Origin: Lactifluus volemus | Lineage: Eukaryota; Basidiomycota; Agaricomycetes; Russulales; Russulaceae | Direction of reading: 5' to 3' | DNA: 64,000 nucleotides | NCBI GenBank assembly: GCA_022376515.1 | Contig: WTXI01000090.1 | Span: 1-64,000 of the forward strand | Part shown: positions 54,330 to 64,000 of the stretch, one piece after another | Layout: every line of letters begins with the position of its first letter | How positions within the stretch are numbered: position 1 is the first letter of the stretch | The notes under the pieces: model-generated | What the model was told of the DNA's origin: nothing | Seen by the model: only the letters and a program-made list of their open reading frames with translations | Databases searched by the model: none | Program-made: the position numbers and the translations under genes

Positions 54330-57292
54330 TGAGCGAGAAAAAAAACTGATCATGATGTCTTGATAGTTCAAACGATCACGATTGTCCCTCTTGGCAGCCA
54401 GGGGATGGGTCTGATCCAACGCCATCCGAGTTGTTCTCTTAATCCTTCTATCTCTATATCCCATGCGCCAGAGCTCGTGTACTGCATATTTATTCTGCAT
54501 CATTCAATTTGGAGACATGAGTATATGTCTCTTACACGGTACAAAGGTTCCTGGATACACCACAGGCTATCAGTCACGTTGCATGCGAAGGGTACCTTCG
54601 TTGTAGACAGCAAACATATGCCATATCAGTCGAAGGCGTGCTTGACGTCGCCCGTGCCGGGCTCACATAGACAGTGAAGGACTACATCGATGAAGGAAGT
54701 CGGCGAAATGACCAGGGCGGGACTGGGGAACTCCCGGCCATTACGAGGTCTTTCGAGGCTGATACTTGGGCGAATCAGGGGATATCGGGCAAGTTCAAAC
54801 CAATTCTGGGGCGAAAAAAAATAGGGAGGGCCGTGTGTAATGGAACTATAGGGTAGGCTTCGACCTCGTACCGGACACAGGTAAGAGAAAGTGTGGCATG
54901 AACCATGCATGGTGTTGTGTGGACAGGTGTAATTTCAAAGTGGGATATGAAGCGGTCAGCCTGGGAGACCGCGCGGCTGCAGCGGGTGGGGGAAAAACCT
55001 GGGGTCTTTTGGCCAGTGATTGCAACCCACTAACGTGGCCTCAAATTATTTTTTTCCCTGCCCCTTCCCCTTCCACCACCTAGAATCTGATCACCTGGAA
55101 TCCGACCCCTCTCACACATTCCCTGAAACGAACAAATACGAGCGTCGAGCCCGGATTTCAGTGTCAAGTCGCCGTGCTGCTTGACGCGGCGATGACGCCT
55201 TAGGCCTGATATCAATTACGGCCAGGCCCCACTTTTTTGTTCGTTTTTGGAAGCCTGAAGTGATGAAGCACTACAACAAAAGAACAAGAATATGATACAC
55301 GCGGATAACGACGGCTCTACATGTACAAACAGGCAAAATTGAACCATGCGGTACAGGTCAAGATCCAACGCGGCACGTAAATCATCCTCACAGAGCTCAG
55401 AACAATAGCTATGCGCGCGGCGAAGACTCACCTGGTTCCGTCAGGCGACCCAGTCATTAAAACCGTGCATTCAAACATCCCCGGTTACCTGTCACGGGAA
55501 CACGCTGCCAGCTCGGGTCATGGTGAGCACCACCCTTGTCCTTCGATAGAACGTGTCCGGCGATGTCTCGGTGCTCACGATGGATTCCAGGTTCAAGCTG
55601 GTTTGTCACCAATAGTCATACGGTCTTGGCTTGGGACAGCCACTCCCTCAGGCTAGTGGTGGGTCTGTACTCACTCTCGTCTGGTATTAATTCTCCCCAG
55701 GTGAGTTAGCTCCGTTCGCTTTTGTTTTGGCCCGTACTAGATACAGCCACTGAGTTAGTAATTTGGTCCTTTGTTCTCGCTTTGCTGGTCGCTCACCATT
55801 CGCTGCTAGAGCTACATCCAGATCTATTCCGTGGCCATGTTCTACCAATGTAACAATCTCCCGACTTGTCTCCTACCTTTCCACTGCAAAAGAAATGACG
55901 ACAGAAGCCTTGTTGGATGCACTTGGGGAGACAAATGTTTAACCATATCGTGCTGCTGTCTCTGTTGAAGGGCGGTCTCTTGTTGTCGCCTTCTGAGTCC
56001 ATGAAGATGTCTTTTACCACCGGCAGTGCGTCGCGATATGATCGTTATGTCAGTGGTTCAACTGCGATGAATGTAAACGAGAACACACCGCCACACTTGT
56101 GATAATTGTTGCTCAAGCTACTCAAGTCCTATTGGCAAGGCCACAGTGCGTACATATGGGCATACCTTGTACGCACACAGTTACGCGCTTTCCTTGCCAA
56201 TGGTTGCGGAGTAAATCCGAGTCATTGGTTGCTTGCGACGTACATCCGCGCAACTCCGACAAGGTCCTGACACACGAGATCCAGGATCCGGGTGAGTCCG
56301 TTACTCGACGTCCCTTGTTCCATATTCATATTGGACAAGCACTTCCCTTCTTTGTCACTTGGCCGTGTCCTGTTAGGCTGTCGTATCCAGCACACCGATG
56401 ATCGATGATCTTCGGAATTACTCTGCTCCTTAGTGGCACGGGAATGTCAGGAAAGTCAGAACGTGACTCAGAGTCTCAGTCCGCCGTCACGTGTAACTCT
56501 CGTTTATGAGTTTCACACGACTACCCATACTATGAATTTGCAATCCAAACTCCAACTCTTCGTCACCTAAGGCAATGCGGAACTTGGTACTAGGACGGCC
56601 ACCTCAGTGGTGACAGTAGCATGTACGAGGAATTCCTGTCGTAGCAGGGAAAGATGGTCCTGTATTCCCTCTTCAGCCTCATCCGAGTCTTTTGATGCCC
56701 CAGCAAGATCCCGGACCTTTTTGTGCTCCTCTAGTCGGAGTCAGACTCATTTCTTGTCCCGTACAAACAAAGTTCTAGTTTGAATATATTTATATTTGCT
56801 GTATACTTAAGTGGACGGTTAGTGCGTGCGTACTTGTAGGCTGAAGCAACTCTTCTTTTGGTAACTTCCTTCCTCGGCGACCCACCCACTGGAATGTCTT
56901 GAGCAGCATCGCCCCGGGCCTGTGATACTCCCAAGTCTGCATTATCCAATACATAGATGGAGCGGTGCCAGTAAACACAAGAAATTACTTTAGTATGTGT
57001 GGCTGACTCTCAGGCTAACGTGACCGAAACCGCATATCTCGTTGTTCTCTGCATACTAACCCGTCACATCCCAGGAAGCAAGACATAAATGTGCAGGTGT
57101 CGCAGGGTGGAATGATCATCGGGGTTATATTCCAGATGCTAAGTGTCAGCCAATAATAAAAACGATAAGAACTTCCAGATATTTGAACTAGATAGCAGTT
57201 AACATAACAAATATCATAGCAATTATGAAATACCGGTCTGGTACAACGATGTGAGAGTAACACAAGACATCATGAAGAAAAGGTTAGGGTAG
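54330..57292. repeat. array unit 3 downstream segment
   Basis: About 3 kb, homologous in patches to the unit 2 and unit 4 segments. Includes conserved block B and a stretch (55940-56160) also present left of K1. No supportable gene; 56520-57000 seems specific to this unit. Confidence 0.6.
55205..55371. repeat. conserved array block, copy B
   Basis: Differs from copy A by about one base (TACGAT to TATGAT) in the central 110 bp. Confidence 0.85.
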
Positions 57293-58605
57293 TCATTTGG
57301 GTTCTGGAAGAGCTGCCTTGCGAGCGAGGACGTAACCCACGGTTCGGTACCAATGGCCAAATGTTCTCCACGCAGCAACAGGCCAGATTTCATTATTGCG
57401 GGCCATTCGGGTACGAAGCTTCCATGTGCTAAGTTTGCCCTTTAGCTCAGAAAAGCGGGTTACAACTTCGTTCATCGTAGGGCGCCTCGCGGGATCCTCT
57501 TGTATCATATCGGCAATGAGTGATTTGATAAAATCAAAACCGAGATACTTCTATTTCATGCGAGTCAGAGAATGGATATCCTTTGAACGAATAGTGTGGC
57601 CAGACCTGGATAAATTTCTCTCGAACTAAGTTTCCGAGGTAGTATACGTCAGTTGGGAATGGATTGCAAGGCGTCGTAAGGTCTTGGTGCTCAGGTGCCG
57701 ACTTGTCGCCGCCACGGAGGGGTTGGTCGAGGGGAGGTCCATTAGCTGGATCATATAGACGAGAAAGGCCGAGGTCAATAAGAAAGTAACGCGGAGGATA
57801 CCGAGTCCTTGTGTGTTTTTTTGCATTTCCACGGAAGTCCTTTCTGCGCCAGATATCTACGGGGTGGAATGACTGGGGATACACCCTCGACGGGTCAAGC
57901 ATGATGTTTTCTGATGTGCAATCCCTAACAAATGAGATGAACAGCCTGAATGTGGCGATACAAAGAAGTAGATACCGATGAGCGACATTATGTTCATGCA
58001 TATATTGGACGCCCTGAAAATTTGAGCAACACGATCAATATCAGCAGAAAAAGGATAACACACACCTCACATATCTGCTCAAAGAACGCGACAAACTCTC
58101 CGTATGTATTAAACGGCGGATCATAAAATGGACGCAAATGGGGGTGCACCATGATCGGGGGGTCGTTAGGTAACTCAATAACATCGAGAAGACGTGCACA
58201 GTGGTTTCGGGGGCTCGAGACCAGGGGAGTAGAAGAAAATAATCTGTTTATTTGAAGTTCATAAGGACCTTCACTCTCAGGGAGTTTCTTCAACATCACG
58301 GTTTTCCCGTCAGAGATCCTGGTCGCATCCATGACTACACGGCGCTGAGGGCTATCAGAGCAATTTGTTGAAAGAGAGGTGTATATACATACTCGATGTG
58401 GTTGTCCATCTTCACAGAGACGATAATATTTATTGGTTTCGACCCACGATGGCCTCCAATCCTTGCGGTAACGAGGTCGAAGCATATAGCCCGCGAGTTC
58501 AAGGGCCTTCTGGCGTTCAGCCCACCACGTCTCAAGCTCATTTAGCTGTCCTGGGTCGAATCCTTCGAGAGGGTTTGATATCCAGTCGTTTGCTGGCCCA
58601 GACAT
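57293..58605 (-). CDS. array protein kinase K4 (DLG variant)
   Basis: Five exons; start MSGPANDWISNPLEGF at 58605. Motifs: WWAERQKALELAGYMLRPRY, MDATRISDGKTVMLKKL, EGPYELQINRLFSS, PIMVHPHLRPFYDPPFNTYGEF, GVQYMHEHNVAHRDCTSENIMLD, then LIDLGLSRLYD. The DFG motif is DLG here, unlike K1-K3. The C-lobe reads GDKSAPEH, DVYYLGNLVRE, DMIQEDPARRPTMNEVVTRF, ending YVLARKAALPEPK. DLG occurs in some active kinases, so activity is not excluded. All introns splice in phase. Partner S4 starts 509 bp away and is intact. Confidence 0.87.
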
Positions 58606-59114
58606 AAAGTACGGGGATGTGAGGCTAGAAATGGAGGTTGCGTCAACTTCGTTCCGGTCCGCCTAGGGTGAGATCAATTATGTAATACATTGTTTTCATT
58701 TTCCCGCACTTCGTCGTCGAACCGAGCGACAACTTGAACAATAGCAATGGGTGATTGTAAACAATCAGCCTACGGTCATCGCACCTCGGTAATATCGTCG
58801 TTGTCAAGTACATGTCCTCTCTACCTTTCATCGATCTACCTCGCATTTCTTCAAGAAGCTCTAGCATGGAGCACCTACCTACTGTATCACAATTATTCGT
58901 AACCCCCTTATTCCCAAAACAGAGTGTAATCCTCATTGAAAGTCACGGCTTAGACGCAGGCCGCATTGTACTAGTACTACCAGCGTCTAGCCTCGGGCTA
59001 CCTATATAACAGCCATGGAACTTCAACCTAATTCGGAACTCCCGATTTTATCCCACCTTTTGAATTTACTCTTCTGCTGGCTCAGAACGCATCCTTGCCA
59101 CGCAACTAACCTCG
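58606..59114. promoter_or_regulatory. shared promoter region K4 / S4
   Basis: 509 bp between divergent start codons. TATATAA at 59003-59009 lies about 110 bp before the S4 ATG. The kinase-proximal half matches the flank of relic K0. Confidence 0.5.
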
Positions 59115-60003
59115 ATGCCTAACACATTTACTCAGGACTACGCTCCCCAATTCGCTGGTGCTGTGTTTCAAGTTACGACCCAGTTCCTTGGGCTATCTAT
59201 CGTCGAAAGCATCCGTAAACAATTACCCCGTCGTAAAGTGCAACGCGGCGATGAGTATGCGGATGGTGCACGCAACTTGCTCCGAACCAACCTCGAACTA
59301 ATGGAGCCTGCTGATCAAGCAAAAATCAAAACCTTACTTCAATTGTCAGTCAGATGAGTCCAGATGCTGCTGGTTTTTGCGGCCGAGTTAAACATGACGT
59401 TTTAGAGTGGTAACCGATAAACAGAAAGTAGAATACGGCGACGGTTCCCGTTTTCAAAGAATATTGCAAGCTAGGGCGTATAAATGCTCTTCCAAAGAAT
59501 TATATATTGTGGTGAAGGTATGCTCCGGCCATCACGATAACAGACCTGAGCCTGACTGTAATATAGTCAGCATCCGATCGAGCGGTCAATGAAACTCTTT
59601 TAACCCAAATGAGGCGAGCTCTTGGAGAAACAGGTAGACAAGGTCTTTGTTTCCGTCGGGACCTCGATCTCTAAAGACGTCACACTACTCCAGAGTTCAA
59701 CTCTGAGAATCCGTTTGCTGACCCATCTAGGGCACCGTCCCTCACAGCCTCATCTGTCTACTCTCTACACAGCGTGGAGTTGGAGACATATGAAGATGAA
59801 TCTACAGGAGGTTAGTCGTGGGTCTGTTTTAAGTGTCTTAAGCACTACTGATGCTATAATGAGATGTGGCTGTTGGCCTGACTATGCGCAGGGAAGACGA
59901 GACCACAGAGGAGGTGCTCGCCCAGATCCCAGCTGATAGAGAAGAGCATGGAGGCAAGATATATTGCCCGTTCGACTACGTCCTCCGAGAACTGATGTCT
60001 TGA
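59115..60003 (+). CDS. S4, small five-exon gene of unknown family
   Basis: Exons 59115-59344, 59406-59517, 59567-59633, 59694-59810 and 59864-60003 join in phase to 221 residues. Exons 1, 3 and 5 have exactly the lengths of those in S2 (230, 67 and 140 nt). The N-terminal block SIVESIRKQLPRRKVQRGD with YADGARNLLRTNLELMEP is well conserved. The middle is YKCSSKELYIVVKSASDRAVNETL with QMRRALGE, and the end is DETTEEVLAQIPADREEHGG...REL. The linker in exon 4 is shorter than in S2. Splicing of the last intron uses a GTTAGT donor; otherwise the stop is at 59815. No known domain is recognised. Confidence 0.72.
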
Positions 60004-62853
60004 TAGCTCAAGAAATCGCAATTATCCCTCTTTCCGGAGACAGCGCCCTCGACACACCACGGACGTGAGAACAAATAAACCGAGGGATGGGTCTGATCCA
60101 ACACCACAGTTCTCATAATTCTTCCAACTGTGTACCATCGTTCCCGCACCATAAGGCACCTGCGCTCATGCACTGTACTCTTCTCCTGATATTTATTCAA
60201 TCTTCCCTGTTCCTAGAAACATAAAAATATTGTATATCCCGTACACGATACAAAGCTTCCTGTATAGGCTCAGAGCACCGGACTATCAGTCAACTTGTAC
60301 CATGTGAATAGACACCCAACATTCATGATACCATACCCGGCCATCACAGGCATTTCGCAAGTTGGGGAGCGTAAAAAATCAGGAAACAACATGGTCTAAC
60401 TTGGACTACGAAAGGAGGTGATCGGTAGGCCTGAATGGGAACACAGGAAATATCGAGTCCGTTGGTGTACAGGCCTTCAACTTAGTACCAGGAACCGGCA
60501 GCTGACTCGGAGGGTCGAAAATCTGGAGGAGGTATGGTGCGGACCATAGTGTTGTGTATTGTGTGCGTTCAAGTTGGTGGTCAGCCAGCGAGGCCGCGCG
60601 GCGGAGCGCTGAGGGGGGAGAACCTGTGGCCTTTCCTTGCCAACCCCGTAACGTGGTCTCATTTTTTTTTTCCTCCTCCTCACCCCACCAGACCCAAATC
60701 GAAGCAAGACTAGCCCCTCCTCCAGCTTTGAGTCCGACCACCTAGAATCCGACTGCCCTCATACATTCCCATGACTCAGAAAAAGACGAGCCTCGAGGTC
60801 AGATGCCCACGGTAGCCCACCCATTTCAATTTTACCATGTTGCTTCCCAGTGACCATCCCTCGTGCTTGATGTCAATCACGGCACGGCCCCACTGTTTTT
60901 TGTTCGTTTATGGAAGCCTGAAAGTGATGAAGCACTACAATAAAAGAACAAGAATACGATACACGCGGATAACGACGGCTCTACATGTACAAACAGGTAA
61001 AATTGAACCATGCCATACGATCGGGATCTGACCGAGCTGCTATACCCAGTGTCGAATCGTCAACTTGAATAGAGGCGCAGCAATGCGGTACAGGTCAAGA
61101 TCCACAGAGCTCAGAACAATAGCTGGGCGTACGGCGAAGACTCATCCGGTTCCGTCAGGCAACCCAGTGATTGGCACCGTAAATTGAAGGCTCCTTGGTT
61201 ACCTGTCAGCTTGGGAACGGACTGCCAGCTCGAGTCATGGTGAGTATCATCCTTTGTCCTTCGACAATACGCGTACGGAGACGTCGCAGCGTTCCCGATG
61301 AATTTTATTTCCAGACTCAAGTTGATTCGTCATTGCCACCCAATAGTCATACGACGTACGCACGGTCTTAGCCTGGGGTAGCCTCTCCCCCAAGTGGGTC
61401 CGTACTCGTTCTCGTCTGGCAATAATCTCCCCCACTTGGCCCCATTCGCGTTTTTCTCCCTGTTCAAGACTCTGGCACGGAGTTAGTATTTCCTTTGATA
61501 TTGATATTGGGAGGACTAAAACTGATCTACTAAGTAGGTATCAGGACGCCGTTCCTTGGTTCCGCTTTGGGTTTTTTGTTGCGCTTGCCCGTGATCGGTT
61601 TGATTCATCATTCGCCGCTAGAGCTGCGAGTCCCCATCCGTTCTCTGGCCTTGTTTCATCAATACAAAAATGCATCCGAGTTCTCTCCTCCCACTCTCCA
61701 CTGCGAAAGACAATAGCGAAAGTTAAATTGCACTTCGACAAAGACGGAGTCCTCAACAACGATCCTGAAGGCAATTCGGAAGACGAACTGGCACCCCTAA
61801 AGCCATAGAGCCACAAATTGAATAGCCGCCGCTTGACCAATGTAATGAACTGCGAGTATTTTCATGATGTTCTTCGATCGAGCTTCCTAGATTGCTTTCG
61901 TGTGCCAATCCATTTTAAGGTGCTGCATGCCATTGTGTTTACTGAGGAACGAATTAACTCTTGTTGTCCTTAGATACCCCTTCCATTAATATCCATCCAC
62001 TCACTGAGTGATGTTTTGAAGGGCGATGCATGCAAATGACCAGGCTGATCTCATAATTCACCACTGTGACGACTGTTTGTCAAGTCCGACGTGCATGGCT
62101 AGCGTGCTTGGTGAAGATACCTTGTCCCGAGAATCGTTATGCACATTGCGGTCAACTCCGAGTCATTGGCCGCCCGCGTGGTACGTCCGCGCAACTCCGA
62201 CAAGGTCCTGACACACGGGATCCAGGATCCAGGTCAGTCGGTTACCCTGTGCTCTTGTTCCACCTTGAACAAGCACGCTCCGTCCCCTCGATGAGCTTGC
62301 GGCCATGTCCTATGGGGCCGTCGTCAAAATCGCTGAATTTGTCCCGTGTAGTCATGAAAATCTCCATTTATGTAATTGAACCCATCTCGGTCACGTGCGG
62401 AATCTCAACATGAGTTTCACACGAGAGTGAAAGGTAGGACGCTGATGCTGCGGAGAGGATAATGAAGCTGCCTCAACTCAAATACGAAAGTTGCTCAGGC
62501 TCTTGTGTACACCTATGATGATTATTTCCTCCTACACTTCCAGCGGATCTCGCTCGTCTCATCGATCCTTTTAACTGACATCGACTGCATTCCCGGGCCG
62601 ATTAGGTTGAAAAACGAACAACTGATCACCTCAGCTCCTTGTAGCAACGCAACAAAGTTAATTAGCTGGTGTATAGATTAGTATGCTAAAATTTAAGGGG
62701 GTGAATAGTTTAATCAAGTTAAGATATCCAATCTTGAATCATAATTAAAAGTGACATGCATTCCACCTAAGATGAATCAACGTGGCAGATAGGTAGCACA
62801 GCATCCAGCAAGGAGTGCGAGATGTGACAGATGAGGGATAAGAGTAACAGTAC
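60004..62853. repeat. array unit 4 downstream segment
   Basis: About 2.85 kb related in patches to the segments after S2 and S3, including conserved block C and the AACTCCGACAAGGTCCTGACACAC stretch. The part 62420-62800 is AT-rich and unit-specific. No supportable gene. Confidence 0.6.
60868..61015. repeat. conserved array block, copy C
   Basis: Same block as A and B with a few substitutions and single-base indels (for example GAAAGTGATG against GAAGTGATG). Confidence 0.8.
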
Positions 62854-64000
62854 TCACTCGGGTTCTGGAATCGGTGCTTTGCGAGTGAGGACATATCCTA
62901 TAGTTCGATACCAGTGGCTGGCCGTTCTCCACACGGCGACTGGCCAAATCTCATTTTTCTGGGCCATCCGGGATCGAAGTTTCCACGTACTCAGTTTGCT
63001 CCTTATTTCGGCAAAACGGGCAACAACCTCAACCATCGTAGGGCGTTTCGTTGGATCTTCTTGGACCATGTCGGCGATAAGTGGTTTAATGAATTCAAAC
63101 CGCCGTATTTCTAACTTATTCAGTTAGGACACTTTTCTTTAGCAACGAGAGAAAATGGTAGACCTGGATATAGTCCTCTCGAATCAAGTTTCCGAGGTAG
63201 TAGACATCGGTGGGAAATGGATTGCATGATGTCCCGCGGTTTTGGTGTTCTGGTGCAGATTTATCCCCGCCCTGCACTGGGTCGTCAAGGGGAAGGCCAT
63301 TGGCTGGAAGATATAGTCGAGAAAGGCCAAAATCGACGAGAAGGTATCTCGAAGGACGCCAGGTTCGCGAATATCGTTTTGCCTTCCGGCGAAAATTTTA
63401 CTTCGTTTTATGTCGGCGGGGTGGAAGGAGTCTGGATACATATTCGACGGATCAAGCATGATGTTTCCCGCTGTGCAGTCCCTGAGACGAGTTAGGCAAG
63501 AAAGATAGATTACAGAAAAAACGGAGACGACCGAACCGATGTGCGATATTGTTCTCGTGCATGAATTGGACACCCTAGCCACAGATCAGGAGCTAATTCG
63601 ATATGACATTCAAGGTTACGCAAACTCACCTCACATATCTGTGAGAAAAAGCTAACGAACTCTCCAAATGTTTGAAGCCGGGGGTCGTAAAATGGACGCA
63701 ATAAAGGATTCACAACGATTGGAGGGTCGTCTGGTAGCTGAATGACATCGAGTAGAGGTACACAATGGTTTCGAGGCTCAAGGAGAGGGAGGCAGTGGAG
63801 ATATCTTGTTAATATCGAGTTCATAAAGGCCTTCTTCTGGGGGAAGCCGCTTCAGCATCACAGGTCGCTCGTCAGAGATACGAATTGCATCCATACACTC
63901 GCGCATCTTGAATCTCATGAGCTCAAGCAACTGGATGCGGACGTGTCGACACTCACCCGTAGGCCTATACCATCTTCGAATCGACGGTGGTTTTTGTCTG
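62854..64000 (-). pseudogene. array kinase K5, decayed and cut by window edge
   Basis: Homologous to K1-K4 from the ATP-Lys region (SDERPVMLKRL) to the C-terminus (YRTIGYVLTRKAPIPEPE). HRD (AHRDCTAGNIMLD) and DFG (VDFGLSRLY) are recognisable. At least two single-base shifts break it. One is near 63805, where YELDIN runs out of frame and meets TGA before the EPRNHC block. The other is near 63385-63400, between KIF-AG and RKAKRYSRTWRP. K5 is also the most diverged copy (PVQGGDKSAPEH, VEVVARFAEIRSKLSTW). The first exon lies beyond 64000. Confidence 0.75.

Noticed and set aside
42740..64000. CRISPR-like or satellite array
   Set aside because: The repeat units are multi-kilobase gene modules in a eukaryotic context, not short direct repeats with spacers.

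Overview
The window looks like nuclear DNA of a basidiomycete fungus, most likely an agaricomycete (inference). The genes are split by many short introns of about 45-130 bp with GT...AG borders, and the families present (large leucine-rich F-box proteins, DUF6534 seven-helix membrane proteins, DUF1996 secreted proteins, an expanded HRD/DFG kinase family, GMC alcohol oxidases) are typical of that group. All exon models below were spliced by eye; almost all keep the reading phase across every junction.

Left part (0-25 kb): two tandem F-box paralogues (-), a 10-exon DUF6534 membrane protein (-), a peroxisomal adenine-nucleotide carrier of the mitochondrial-carrier family (-), two DUF1996 secreted-protein paralogues (+), a SAP18-like protein with an RGG/RS tail (+), a NADAR-domain protein with a long Pro/Met-rich N-terminus (+) and an unrecognised 428-residue protein (+).

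Middle (25-42 kb): a 15-exon GMC alcohol-oxidase-like gene (-) is split in one exon by a 7.4-kb LINE-type retrotransposon (+, about 26202-33620). The element has a 31-base poly(A) tail and a perfect 12-bp target-site duplication, and removing it with one copy of the duplication restores the reading frame. Next come a protein phosphatase-1 inhibitor-2 gene (Glc8 type, -), a probable Helitron-helicase N-terminal remnant, and an F-box gene (+). The F-box gene has captured the last exons of the inhibitor-2 gene through a roughly 0.7-kb inverted duplication, so it appears to encode an F-box/inhibitor-2 chimera.

Right part (about 42.7-64 kb): a tandem array of one module. It has kinase genes on the minus strand (relic K0, intact K1-K4, decayed K5 cut by the window edge). 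In three units the kinase is paired head-to-head, about 500 bp apart, with a small five-exon gene on the plus strand (S2, S3, S4) that I do not recognise. The exon structure, TATA position and codon phases of the S genes are conserved between copies. The units also share long downstream segments, including a nearly invariant block of about 130 bp. This kinase/S module array is the best candidate in the window for an undescribed system.

No rRNA, tRNA or CRISPR array is supported. Intergenic stretches over 300 bp are listed with what they hold.
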